Source: Isoetes taiwanensis
Lineage: Eukaryota; Streptophyta; Lycopodiopsida; Isoetales; Isoetaceae
Direction: 5' to 3'
Assembly: GCA_021234155.1 (NCBI GenBank)
Contig: JAJEKV010000004.1
Coordinates: 24,965,662-25,029,661, forward strand
Length of the DNA: 64,000 nt
The translations under genes were made by a program, and so were the position numbers. The notes beneath the pieces are model-generated. The model ran no database searches. It saw nothing but the letters and a program-made list of their open reading frames with translations, and was not told where the DNA came from. Of this stretch, positions 22,845-33,785 are shown in pieces. Position 1 is the stretch's first letter; each line of letters begins with the position of its first letter.

Positions 22845-23932
22845 ATGGCAAGAACCAAGCAGACAGCTAGGAAGTTCGGCGAGCGACCCACGCTCTCGAT
22901 GGCGCAGGTAGCAGCGGGACGCCACACGAAGAAAATCCCGGAGCACCTCCGACCTAAGAAGGGCGAAGAGGAGTTTCCCTCCAGCAGCAGCGACGCAACC
23001 TATCACGACGCTGAGGAGGATGCACCTAGCAGTAGCTCGTCATCAGCAGGCACCCAGAGAACCGGAGAATCCCGTCACTTCGGGCCTTCGGACACCGAGG
23101 TGGAAGAACAGGTGGAAGAGCAGCCCCAGCACCAGACCCAAGAGGCGGGCCCTTCAGTGCCGAAGAAGAAGGGCAAGGAGAAGGTTGCTGAGTGGCCAGA
23201 AGAGAGGGCCGCTAGGAAGAAGAGGGAACGGGAGCGGGAGTTGCGGCAGCAAGAGAGAAGAACGAAGAGAAGGAACGACCGGCCTCGCAAGACCGTCGTT
23301 ATTGAAGAACCGCAGCGGGAGGAGGTAGAAGAGGAGGTCGAAGAGGAAGAAAACGAGGAGGACGAGCGCGCCGGGGAACCCTCAAACCCCGACGCTAGAC
23401 CACCTTACCCAAAGTGGCCCAAGCCACCTAAGGTGGTTAAGAAGCAGAAGGCGGGTGAGCGATCCTTCGCCTTGAAGGAGGACAGACTCTTCAAACGCCG
23501 CCTTCAAGCGTACCAGGAATACCTCCGTCGTTGGACGAGGTATAATGACCGGTCACGCCGCGTATCGTGGAGCGCTATGTGGAGGGGGGCCGGACCCAAG
23601 AAGAACCAGCCCAAGCCACCGCCGCCACCAACGAGAAGCCGGGAAGAAGGTCCATCAATGGGCCTAATTCGATACACTCCCCGCAGGTCTTCCTCGAGAT
23701 TAAGCACTTTCAACAAAGGCACTAATCTCCCCGATTAGGGAAGGCACCCTTCGAAATGCCTGGCTCGGGAGGTGATGCAGAGTTCGCCACCCACTACGTG
23801 GTGACGCCGCCACAACTGGTGTCCGAGGTGGTCGCCGAGGCCGAAGCTCACCCAGCTTGTTCGAGGAAGGGAACCTCCGCGACGATCCATAAGAGGGTGA
23901 CCTTGATGCCCAAGGACATATACTTACGCTAA
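22845..23932 (+). pseudogene. Histone H3-like protein with canonical tail, long charged linker and broken histone-fold remnant
   Basis: The ATG at 22,845 starts a 297-codon frame. Residues 2-10 are ARTKQTARK, identical to H3 positions 1-9 including K4 and K9. S10 is Phe, and fading similarity continues (QVAAG...KKIP against H3 QLATKA...SAP). Residues about 42-210 are an acidic, Ser- and Lys/Arg-rich linker with NLS-like clusters (RRTKRRNDRPRK). H3-fold remnants then appear in shifting frames: IRYTP, LEIKHFQQ (23,693-23,716, alpha-N), CLAREV (23,757-23,774, alpha-1), VVAEAEAH (to about 23,851) with LFEEGNL (23,857-23,877; H3 LQEAAEAY...LFEDTNL), and TIHKRVTLMPKDI (23,882-23,920; H3 [14 protein letters not shown]), then a stop at 23,930. 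The order and spacing match H3. The tail is certain and the last two blocks are strong; alpha-1 alone would be weak. HFQ and RVTLM are closer to plant CENH3 wording than to H3, but this is not decisive. Confidence 0.85.
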
Positions 23933-24739
23933 GCCGCGATCCGCTAAGGAATACCCTTGAAGATGCAGTTTTGTCTAAAATTAATGTAATTATTAAGTTT
24001 TTCCCATAAATACAAAATTTTGTGGTAAACTGACCTTAATTCTTGTATGAAAATGTGTTTAAGTAGCTCAAATTTTACTTTAGTTTTGACCATTGAAATT
24101 GGAATGTTGAAAGAAAAATTAATTAGTTAGAAACCCTAGCTTAATTAGTCAAAAAATTGCCAAACTGGCGAAACCGGGTCGCATCGCGAAAAACCTGTCT
24201 GCGCCCTCGACGCAGAGCTATTTCTCGCGACGCCACCTGATTTCGGCATTTTGATACTAATGCGTGTCCAATTTAAGTAAGAAAAGTTGCTAGTTAGGTT
24301 AGAAGCATGCGGAAAAGTCATATTAGGATGTTTAAATTCCCAAAAACCTTTCATAGGAATAGAAATGACCCGAAACCGGGTCGCATCGCGAAAACCCTGT
24401 CTGCGCCCTCGGCCGCGAGCTATTTCTCGACGCCACCCGATTTAAGCCTAATTTTCCCTAAGTTGACCAATTTTGACCCAACAAACTCTCATGTAGTGTT
24501 TCTTGCTTTGCTTTGTCTAGAATTGTACTTCATGGTAGCTCATTTGGACAACCATGGCCATAGACTCGAAGTCTGCCCCACCAAGAACCTTTGTGCACGG
24601 AACCCGAGGCACCCCCTAGTCTATAAAAAGGGCCCTCATTTGTCATTTTCTCCCCATCAGAACTGCTCTCAGCCCCTTTGGCGATTTCCTAGGCCTTTGC
24701 TTATTTCCATCAGCCATTTTTTATAGCCACCTCTGCTCA
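23933..24739 (+). other. Spacer with a 75-bp GC-rich direct repeat
   Basis: AT-rich sequence between the H3-like and accessory ORFs carries two copies (24,169-24,243 and 24,371-24,443) of a GC-rich block beginning CGAAACCGGGTCGCATCGCG and ending GACGCCACC(T/C)GATTT. No coding potential is evident. Introns are possible, but I cannot place them. Confidence 0.6.
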
Positions 24740-26228
24740 ATGGCGCCATCAAGCTTTGTTAGATGGTACAATGACTCTAATCACATCCGTGAACTCCCTG
24801 CGGAGCAAGCCTTTCATGTCTTCGATCATCTCTTTGATCTTCATGCCACTTTGACCAGAACTCCTTACTACACTGACATCATTTGCCAATATGATCAGCA
24901 AATTCTGCCCTCGGAAGTTAGCTTGCCACCTAGGGGAGGGAAATGGGTTTCTCTAGACTCTCTTGCTCAAGCCATAGGTGGGGGATCCAGGGGCAAGAAC
25001 AAGCTGTGGGATAGAACCAGAAACATGCCAGACTACATGACCTGTAAGCATCATAGGCATAGGTACCTCTCAAGCCAGCGACCTTAGCATTGTTCATGCG
25101 GTATAGAGGCGCTTAACCAACCGGGGAGCCGTCAATTCAACCTTTGGATTTGGCACCTCTCGACACTCGGGCAGCCCAGATAAGCATCCATGAGATCGAG
25201 ACTACAGCGTACGAGCATTACGGCTCCACATCAGAAGCACCTATGTTGCAGATTGAGCAAGATTACGAAGAGGAGGAGGAAGAGAACCCAAGTTGGGAGA
25301 TGAGGGAGGCAAGAAGGATGGAGAGGCATCTAGCTCGACAACAGGAAGCACTAAGGCGGGATTTCGAGCCACCAATGGGTATCACGGCCCTCACCCCGGT
25401 GATCATCGACGGCGAGGAATATATATTCGCCACCGATATCCTCAATCTTCCCTATTGTTGAGAGGAGGGCCTCAGGATCGATGAGCTCCTAAGCCTTATG
25501 GCACAAGAGCAGGGTAGTGACTTCATCGACTACTCCTACCAAGAGATTCCACGGGAGGTAGCCGAGCGACACTCCTAATGAGGGGAAACTATGTCCGGAC
25601 ATTCAGGCATACCAACAGATAAGGCAGATGTTCCAACAGCAGCAACCCGACATTCCAGAAGAGGAATTCCAGGAGATCCAAGGCAGGTTGTACAAGCCGG
25701 GAAGAGGCCCAAGCTCAAGCCGACCGATGCGCTCCATAAGCATGCGTGAATCATCTAGCAGCATCAATTTGGAGAACGCAACAACTATGTGGAGAGACCA
25801 CGAAGATCTTACCGCAATAGATGTGTTCAAAGGAGGAAGCTCAAAGGAAACCCGCGGAGGGGGCCGCATTGGGGTAAATCTTTCAGTACTATCTTCCGGC
25901 CCTTAGCCAAGGACAGATGATAGTCTTCCACAAGGAGTTCAGCCCAAGGGGTGAAGAATCCGTGGCGCTCCTCATAGCACTCTCAGGCTTTGGACACCAC
26001 GCCAGGATAGATTTCGGGATGGACCATGTGATTCTCTTCAAAAGATCTGTAGCAAGGGGCCACCTCAGGGATGCGCACTTGTCAGTAGTGGCGGCAACTG
26101 CACCAGAACTCCCAGCACCACATGTGGCAAGAGCATTGGAGGGAGGATCGGCGGCCAGAATCTTGCAGAACATGGGCAAGGGCACAGGATTCAAGAAAAT
26201 CAAGAACTTCTTCAAGCGACATCGTTGA
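24740..26228 (+). pseudogene. Accessory protein shared with element 2 (family unknown)
   Basis: Three pieces (24,740-25,087; 25,144-25,582 with a stop at 25,459; 25,628-26,228) align in order with the intact 466-residue ORF at 41,084-42,484. Shared features are an N-terminal MA......WY.D..H, then Y.......Y....LP, a Gly-Gly-Gly-Lys/Ser loop followed by LW.RN.P, an acidic stretch, TGL/ITAL..LPVI...G(Q/E)E(F/Y) with D.ILN/W, a D-F-I-D-(F/Y)-S block, and a C-terminal GQ(V/M)..F...(F/M)(G/S)P..E. I know no named family with these motifs and see no membrane segment or enzyme motif. Its position between the H3-like ORF and gag is the same in both elements. It is clearly broken here. Confidence 0.7.
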
Positions 26229-26634
26229 TGGAAGACTTATTTTGTTAATTAATTAAAGTGTATTGTAACTCTCTTTTCGCTATTATCATGTAATTCATGA
26301 AATGTACTTCTAAATACTAATTAATGTCTTACCATGATCTTGACTTGTAAGTGGAATTTTCATATGATTTCTTTTGTACCTAACAAACAATTTAATTGTA
26401 AGCAAAAATCAATACTGTGTAACTTAATAACAAGCATTGATGATTAATCCTTGCAGCAAGGAACACAGGCTCAGGTTCTCAAGGCCAAGGCCGACACCAC
26501 CACTGGGTACCCAGAAACCTATTTGGACGTGATCAAGATGACAACAACGACGATATGATGCCGGAAGCAATCAACGCAAGGCTCGTCCAGATGAGGAACC
26601 AGATGCATCAGCTGATCCATGGGCCACCCCATTG
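26229..26634 (+). other. Intron-like AT-rich stretch before gag
   Basis: AT-rich sequence contains TTGTAAGTGG and ends with a good acceptor (TTAATCCTTGCAG at about 26,457). Downstream codons in another frame (MPEAINARLVQMRNQMHQL) look like the start of gag. Element 2 also has an acceptor-like TTCTATCTAG in front of its gag. Spliced gag expression is possible but unproven. Confidence 0.35.
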
Positions 26635-27357
26635 ATGAATGCCCAAGAACATGCACCTGCTCCACCACCACCTCCACCGCTACCTCAGCAAGGCATCGAG
26701 GAAGGTCCACAGCAGGAGGGGCAGGACAATCAAGGGAATGTCAGAGACAGGAAGAGGAAAAGGAGAAACAGAAGGAGTCCAACACCACCTAGCTCCAGCT
26801 CATCAGACACTTCAGACAGTCATGACAGTTCTAGCTCAGAAAGTGAGTCCGACACTCCACAGGTAAGAGCCAGGGCAAGGAAGGAAGATGATTATCAAAA
26901 GAAAGTTGACAGTGCTATGAGCAATGTGTGGAAGACTAGGAAGTTGGGTCAGTTCTCAGGGAAGGACAGATCAGGTATGGAGGCAGAAGCCTGGCTTGAC
27001 GAGATGGAAGAGTTCGGCAACTCTTATGGCATGAAGGATAAAGATATAGGGAAGGTTGCTACAGCAAACTTGATAGGGGCAGCTAGAATCTGGTGGAAAG
27101 GCTATGCGAAGTCCAACAAGCTCAAAAGGAACAGTTGCAGATTCAAGACCTTCAGCAAGGCTTTTCGCAGACATTATGTGCCTAGGTCACATACTAGCAG
27201 GCAGATCCAGCAGTTCTATAGATTGAACCAGGGTACATTGTCAGTTGCAAAGTATACAGAGGAATTTATGCGACTTAGACTCCATGTTCCTGGAGTGTCG
27301 GAAAGGCAAGCAGTCGAAACTTACATTGAGGGATTGAACAGCAATATCAAAACCTAA
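26635..27357 (+). pseudogene. Element 1 gag, capsid region
   Basis: The frame begins with a Pro-rich and Ser/Asp-rich leader (PPPPPPLPQQ; SSSSSDTSDS) and a basic KRKRRNRR patch. A retrotransposon gag core follows: FSGKDRSGMEAEAWLDEMEEF, ARIWWKGYA, RQIQQFYRLNQG, SVAKYTEEFMRLRL. It forms the particle that packages element RNA. It ends early at 27,357; the downstream frame restarts at 27,362 after an apparent loss of about 17 nt relative to element 2. The true N-terminus probably lies further upstream. Confidence 0.85.
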
Positions 27358-27361
27358 GTCA

Positions 27362-28144
27362 GTGGCAGAAGCCGAGGATAAAGCCATAAGTTTGGAAGAA
27401 GCTCCAACAACGCCAGGTGAGAGACAATCGGCCTTCAAAGGAAAGTCAACGGGACAGTACCAAGGGCAGCAACAGAGTAAGCAATCAGCAACTACGCCAT
27501 CAGGAGGCCAGCAGCATGGAAGAGCTCAGGGTAAGAACTTTGGGGACCGTAAGCCGCAGAATGCATCAGGGGGCAGCATGTTAAAGCGTATTCTAGACAG
27601 CCTGACGAAAGAAAAGAGACAGGAATGTATTGAGAAGAAGCTTTGTTTCAGGTGCTTCCAGCCAGGGCACCGAACCCATGATTGCCCATTCGTCATGCAG
27701 GCAGCTTTGGCAGAGCTTATGGATTGGGATTCGCCGACAGAAGCAGATGAAGACGACGACCAGCATGAGGCCCAGGACTTCATAGATGGTGAGTGCCATA
27801 TCTGTGCAAACATTGAGTCAGATGACATTGAAAGTCAGTCAACTGTCATTGCGGCTGAGGGGATCATAGATAGCAGTCCATATCTAGTATTGATAGACAC
27901 AGGTAGCTCGCACAACTTCGCCTCTCCTAGGCTGGCTGCCCTAATGAAGAACAAAGTATTGAAGTCTAAGCCAAGGCCAGTTGCTATGGCAAACGGCGCC
28001 ATTCGGCACACTAAGGGGAGGAGGATCACATTCGACATAGACCTTAGTGGAAGTAAGTGGCCGATGGGGGCAGAGGTTATGGAGATTGGAAGGTATGACT
28101 TTATAGTAGGAATGGAGTTCCTAAAAGCCGGCCGAAAGCCATGA
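27362..28144 (+). pseudogene. Element 1 gag C-terminus, zinc knuckle and aspartic protease
   Basis: SVAEAEDKAISLEE continues gag. The CCHC knuckle CFRCFQPGHRTHDC (C-x2-C-x4-H-x4-C, about 27,647-27,688) binds nucleic acid. The protease carries the catalytic DTGSSHNFAS and the flap-side region ANGAIRHTKGRRI, then VGMEFL. The frame has no ATG of its own and is a frameshifted continuation. It ends at 28,144 before RT. Confidence 0.85.
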
Positions 28145-28204
28145 TCGATCAAGCGACCGCGAATGAAGTCGCCATGACAAAGACCGGACGGCACCAAATT
28201 CATA

Positions 28205-29130
28205 GTGAGAGGTAAGAAGAAGACTTCTTCTATGCGGTGTATTTCTTTGAAGCAGCTAAGGAAAAGTATAGAAAGAAATAAGGTGGATTACATTTTGAGA
28301 TTGAGGCAATTGAGCCCAATAAGCGGGGATGGAAATGATCAAAAGGGAAAGCAATTGCCCAAGCCAGTAGCAAGGCTTATTTCTGAATTCAAGGATGTAT
28401 TTCGGATGAAATCGCAGCTACCACCTTATAGGGTGTGGAGTGTGAGATCACATTGGCACCGGATGCTAAGCCTACCAGCAAGGCACCATACGGGATGAGC
28501 ACACGGAGTTGATTGAGCTCAAGAAGCAACTCCGTGAATTGCTTGAGCTTGGTTTTATTAGAGCAAGTGTGTCCTTTTGGAGCACCCATACTCTTCGTGA
28601 AGAAGAAAGATGGCAGTTTAAGAATGTGCATAGACTATCGCCAGCTCAACAAGCAGACGATAAAGAACAAGTATGCATTGCCAAGGGCAGATGATTTAAT
28701 GGACCAGCTCCAAGGAGCAAAGGTATTCTCTAAGATTGATTTGAGGTCGGGGGTACCACCAAATAAGAATAAAAGAAGAGGATATCCATAAGACCGCATT
28801 CAGAACGCGGTATGGTCACTTTGAGTTTACAGTAATGCCCTTTGGATTGTCGAATGCTCCAGCAACTTTTATGCGCCTCATGAACGACGTCTTCAGGGAT
28901 TTTCTAGACGAGTTTGTCATTGTCTTCTTCGACGACATTCTAGTCTACAGCAAGTCCATTGAAGATCATAGTCAGCATTTGAGAAGGGTGTTAGAAAAGT
29001 TGAGGCGGCATCGTTTGTATGGAAAGCTCTCCAAATGCCACTTTGCTCTTTGAAAGAGTGGAGTACTTGGGCCATGTCATATCGTAGGAAGGAATCTCCA
29101 CCGACCCCAAGAAAGATCGGCAAAGAGTAG
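28205..29130 (+). pseudogene. Element 1 reverse transcriptase
   Basis: Frames at 28,205-28,498, 28,513-28,791 and 28,835-29,053 together hold the gypsy RT order: [36 protein letters not shown] with a catalytic Asp, [18 protein letters not shown], and FFDDILVYS with the catalytic Asp pair. They are joined by single-base or few-base frame changes. Unlike element 2, the FFDD motif is present. Confidence 0.9.
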
Positions 29131-29150
29131 ATTGGCCAGCTCCAAAGAAT

Positions 29151-30490
29151 GTGGCGGAAGTAAGAAGCTTTCTAGGTCTGGCAGGTTATTACAGAAAGTT
29201 CGTGAAGGACTTCGCTAAGTGGGCGTCCCCCTTGACGGACCTCACTAAGAGTGTTAAGGTGAAAGATTGGAGAACACATTGGTTAGAAAATGTTCAAGCT
29301 TCATTTGAAAAGCTTAAGGAGGCCTTAACAACAGCACCAGTGCTAGTTCTGCCAGATCCAGACAAGGACAAGATAGTAGCAACAGATGCAAGTAAGATAG
29401 CAACAGGTGGAGTCCTTATGCAAGAAGGAAGAGTGATAGCTTATGATTCCAAGAAGTTGAACGACACCGAGCAGCGCTATCCAACCCATGATCAGGAACT
29501 TCTAGCTATTGTCAGGGCTCTTCGTATTTGGAGGCATTATTTGCTTGGGAGGAAGTTTCAGTTAGATACTGATCACCAGAGCCTCCAATACATCTTTACC
29601 CAACCACTCCTGAATCTAAGACAAAGGAGATGGATGGAATTCCTAGAAGAGTATGACTTTGAGATTGCTTATAAGCCAGGTAAGTTGAATGTGGTTGCGG
29701 ATGCCCTTTCTAGAAGACCCCTTGAGACGAGAACACATTGTAATGCTATATCAACTCTTTCGAGTGAGTATGGCAAGAAAATTGAGGAGATATTACCATC
29801 CGATGGTGATTTCAAGGAGGTATGGGAAAGCCTTTCTAGAGAGGCTAGAACAGATAAGGAACGAGAAGCCTTCAAGCATTATAAGAAGGAAGGCAACTTG
29901 TTGTATCATAAGCATAAGTTGTGTGTGCCCGAATCATCAGGGGTAAGGAAGCTAATTCTCCATGACACACACAACAGCCCAATAGCAGGGCATGCAGGGT
30001 TTATGAAGACCTACTTCAAGATTCGAAGTAGCTACTTCTGGCCGGGAATGAAGAAGCAGATAGCAAGATATATTCGCGAGTGTCAGTTGTGCCAGCAAAC
30101 CAAAGCGGAGCAGCTTCGAATTCCAGGTGCCTTGGAACCTCTAGCAGTGCCGAATGCGAAGTGGGAAGTGGTAAGTATGGATTTTATCACAGGACTTCCC
30201 AAGACTCTTCGAGGCAAAGATGCATTGATGGTCGTAGTAGACAAATTGTCTAAGATGGCACATTTTGTGCCTTGTAGAACTACCGACACAGCATTAGATA
30301 CTGCCAAGCTATTTGTGAAGGAGATTTTTAGGCTCCATGGCATGCCTCGGGAGATAATATCGGATAGAGATTCCAAGTTTATGAGTGCTTTTTGGCAGGA
30401 CCTCTTCAGCACCATTCAGACGAAGCTCTCCATGAGCACGGCATATCATCCCCAAACGGATGATGGTGGGACGGGAGAGGACTTAATCGA
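29151..30490 (+). pseudogene. Element 1 RT end, RNase H and integrase N-terminus/core
   Basis: It begins with [15 protein letters not shown] (RT connection), then RNase H ([37 protein letters not shown]). The integrase HHCC finger ([11 protein letters not shown] ... CQLCQ) follows, then the catalytic core with MDFITGLP and ISDRDSKF. The third acidic residue region (HPQTD...) is disrupted by a frameshift near 30,462, so integrase would be truncated. Confidence 0.9.
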
Positions 30491-31273
30491 ATCATTGAAG
30501 ATATGCTTAGAAGCTTTGTGTGGAATAAGCAGTCCAAGTGGGATGAGTACATCCACTTGGTGGAATTCGCCTACAACAGTGCCAAACAAGAGTCATCCCA
30601 GATGTCTCCTTTCATGGTAAATTACGGGTACCAGTGCTTAACCCCGGACACTTGGCACAATCCCGTGTCAAAGGTTGAAGTGTCCCAGCAGATGCTAGGA
30701 GATATGCAGCAGTTAGTGGAAGAAGTGAGGGGTTACCTCCTAGCAGCAAGAAGTCGGCAGAAGAGTGTAGCCGACAAGCACAGGACCGTAAGATAGTTCA
30801 AAGTAGGCGATAGCGTGTGGTTGAAGATCAAGGTCAAGCAAGCTAAGCTTCGGATTGGGAGTTGCAAGAAGCTTGCCCCTAGATGGGCTGGTCCGTTCAA
30901 GATTTTGGAGAGAGTGGGCTCCCAAGCCTACAAGTTGGATCTCCCCGCCCATCTCAAAGTTCACAAGGTTTTCCACGTAAGTTTATTGAAAAGGCACAAT
31001 CCTAACCCTGAGGAGGTCTTGGATACTCCAACTTTGTTGGAAATGACGGAAGAGCAAGTGGAAATTGTGCCTGAGCTACTTCTTGATAAGTCATTCAAGA
31101 AGACTAGGAGGTCTCAGTTTCTCCAGTATTTGGTCAAGTGGAAGCACTTGCCCGTGGAAGACGCAACTTGGGTATTGAAGCAAGATTTGGAGAAGCAATA
31201 CCCAGAGTTTATGAAGGAGTTTGATGGGCGAGTCGTCTCCGACTTGGTCGACCCCGACTCGCCAGGAGGTTAG
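30491..31273 (+). pseudogene. Element 1 integrase C-terminus with chromodomain
   Basis: Two frames (30,503-30,796 and 30,815-31,273) continue integrase: [17 protein letters not shown], then the GPY/F module (LAPRWAGPFKI ... HKVFHVSLLK). A chromodomain lies at about 31,061-31,207: VPELLLDKSF...RRSQFLQYLVKWKHLP-ED-TWVL. YLVKWK and the later Trp are conserved. The first aromatic-cage position is not aromatic and the third is Leu, so methyl-lysine binding is not assured. In chromoviruses this domain directs integration to chromatin. Confidence 0.9.
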
Positions 31274-32095
31274 CTTAGTATGCTTCTTAGTTAGCCTCTA
31301 GCTCTGGCAGGTGTATTCTAGTTAGTGGAATACATATGCCAGAATCTTGGAACATGTGGGCGATGATGGGATAAGCCTTTAAGGCGTTCCCTAGGCAACA
31401 TGCACCAAGAGGTGCGCATGACCACTAGGGTCATGCGAGAGAGAGAAGGAAAGGCATGGTGCGCGATGATGGGACATCGGTCGGATGCTCCCTATGCCAC
31501 GATGTGGGGATCGCACACCTGGCCATAGGGGGGTCATGGTGAAGGTCAAAGCGATCATGTGCGATGATGGGATCGTGAGACGTTCCCTAGCTTAAAACCC
31601 TTGGGGCATGATGCACTAGGGGTACTCGGCACCGGGTAACCGAGTACAAGGTAGCACTTGATCATGGGCGATGATGGGATCATCTTAAATGGTCCTTAAG
31701 CTCAAATCCGAAAGGACCATGATCGAGTGCAAGGTATGGTAAGGGGGGTGGTCCCCTAAAACCACAAACTTATTAATTATAAACTAACGTAATGTGCTCC
31801 ATGTGCAGGCAAGTGAGAAGGAGCTTCGAGGTGGGACACATTACGAGAAGATGGGGGGAACCATAATTTAGATTATGAACCCTAATAACTCTTATAATAA
31901 TGTTTTGAATTATTGTAGGAAGTAACCTTGTTAAGGCTATATAATTTTGTATAAGTACAAATATAGCCTAAATTTTGACATTTAACTTTAATAGGAAGTT
32001 GATCGTTTTAATTAAACTTAACTGTATGATCTTATGTGTTTTGCAGGATAGATAGGCTCGTCACCTTAGCGCAATGCTGAGGACAGCATCGTCCT
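31274..32095 (+). repeat. Element 1 3' untranslated region with four ~100-bp imperfect repeats
   Basis: GCGATGATGGGA recurs at 31,360, 31,463, 31,561 and 31,668 (spacing 103, 98 and 107 bp). Each is followed by a variant of (C)GTTCCCTAGG or its relatives. No ORF of note exists. Further on (31,760-32,095) is AT-rich sequence containing ctgaggacagcatcgtccta just before the polypurine tract. Confidence 0.75.
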
Positions 32096-32108
32096 AAGGG
32101 GGGGAGAA
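32096..32108 (+). other. Element 1 polypurine tract
   Basis: AAGGGGGGGAGAA abuts the 3' LTR start (TGTGACG at 32,109). This is the expected primer for plus-strand synthesis. Element 2 has the same tract in reverse orientation at 35,304-35,319. Confidence 0.95.
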
Positions 32109-33762
32109 TGTGACGTTCCAAGGGAATATACGCCATAAATATGTATATTCCTGGACCCGTCACCATACAAGCCTACCTAGGTGGCCCTGTATGCCTTGGA
32201 TAAGTGGCAAGGGGTGCACATCTAAGTTAATTGCTTAACTTAGATAACCTTAGGATAAGGCCCATTTCCACATGGCCTTATCCTATTGGAGCAACCGCCA
32301 CACGGCCTCATCCTAGTGGTGCCACGTGGCATCCCACGTGGACCCACACCTATATGAGCTCTAACCCTAACCCTAGCCCCTTTTCTCTGACCTAGCACCT
32401 GAACTCTCATCCACGTGCCCGAAACCCCGTTTGAAAGCACCGGCCCCGATCATAGTCTAGCACGGAGGAGGCGGCCCACGGAGGGTGTGTATGATCGTAG
32501 AAGGAGCAAGCCTTGAACCACGCCTAGGAGCATGGAGACGCCTGGGGGATGGGAGGAAGCGCCTCCGAGGAGGTAGGTTGAGTAGAGTTAGGTGTTAGTT
32601 CATCTGGAAGTTAGCACTCCAGATGGGTTAGTGATTCGTGTCTAGAGTAGAGCCACCCTAGATCCTTCGATGAACATCTTGAACCCTAATCAAGGAACCC
32701 TAACTGATAGTTAGATATGTATGATTAAGTTAAGATGTTCATATGATATTGTTCATGATGATTATGTGATGATGGTTGATCATGTTGTTCCTCTTGTGTT
32801 GGGATCGGGGGTAGAGACCTAGGGCCATATGTAGTATGCTCCTAGTGTAGATCCCTTAGTTCCTATTAGTTCTTGACTTTGTGCATAGGAACCCACTTAG
32901 GGCTATGGAAGCTATGATGTGACTCAAGCACCATACAGGGGGCTAGAGGCAAGATGGAGGGTGGATCCCTACCGAGTGGGGGCTTCGGGGGGATCCCACA
33001 AGTGGGCTAGGCTTATGGTGGTCACTTGTGTGGGCGAGCATGGGTCCGACACCTCACGGGGCAATGGTGTTGCCTGCCTCTCAAGAGTTGCAAGTGTCGG
33101 CTTGGCTCTTGTTTTGGGGGTTCAGTCAGGGCACTTAATCGCGGTGTCGCCACGATTCTCTAGCCGCCCGTGGAGCCTCTAGACCCAGGGAAGGGGAGAT
33201 GCAACCCTTCCTACCTCGGCCGGACCGGGGAGATGCAACTGGAGTAGTCCCGATGGGTGATGCCATGGGATTGCGTGATGGGAAGGTTAGAGTCATGCCA
33301 CAGCTTGATCTAGCCCATCGCAAAGTATGCATGTGAGGGGCGGATGGAGTGGTCAACCCTAGCCATTGTCTTATGCCAGCCCCGCCATTGTTATGATTCG
33401 GCCGGGCTTCTATCTTGAGGCCTATCCGGTCCGGCCGACTTCCTTTAAATGTCCGGACCCACGGGTAGGACCTCTCATGTTTTATGGCATATGATTATGT
33501 TCTTTGCATCTATGGATATGCGATTGAGCTACCCCTCGAGGTAGCATATTGTATTGTATTGCTAGTTCTGACGTGTTATGCTTCCGCTGTGATAGGAGCC
33601 CATAGGGGAAGGGCGCGCAAGACACCTTCGTGTCCCCTTCCCGCACTACGGAGGATTCCAGAGTGCGGGATAGACGGAGGGCCTGTGCGGTTGATGAGCT
33701 GGACGGGGGATTTCCTGCCAAGTATACGGCTGGGCGCCGTATGTTTAGCAGGGAGCGTCACA
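32109..33762 (+). repeat. Element 1 3' LTR
   Basis: The LTR is 1,654 bp, TGTGACG...GCGTCACA, followed by the ATAAC target copy. It keeps the two CACGTG sites (32,323-32,328 and 32,335-32,340). It matches the 5' LTR along its whole length, with scattered substitutions and clustered small indels, mostly in GC-rich parts. Confidence 0.95.
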
Positions 33763-33785
33763 ATAACAGAGGGTTCCAGGGGATT
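33763..33785. other. 23-bp island of target DNA between elements 1 and 2
   Basis: It begins with the right ATAAC copy of element 1 and ends with the left GGATT copy of element 2. The text between (agagggttccagggg) matches agggataacgggggtttccagggg at 46,545-46,568. It is thus a scrap of the repeat into which both elements inserted. Confidence 0.9.

Larger units (their letters stand above)
20626..33762 (+). mobile_element. Element 1: Ty3/gypsy chromovirus encoding an H3-like protein
   Basis: This is a full-length 13.1-kb LTR retrotransposon. LTRs begin TGTGACG and end CGTCACA (5': CGTCCACA), and ATAAC is duplicated at 20,621-20,625 and 33,763-33,767. In order it has the 5' LTR, a tRNA-Met primer site, an H3-like ORF, an accessory ORF, gag, CCHC/protease, RT, RNase H, integrase with chromodomain, a 3' repeat region, polypurine tract and 3' LTR. 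Gag and pol are broken in several places. The LTRs are alike but carry clustered indels, so this is not a very recent insertion, or the sequence has residual errors. Confidence 0.95.
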
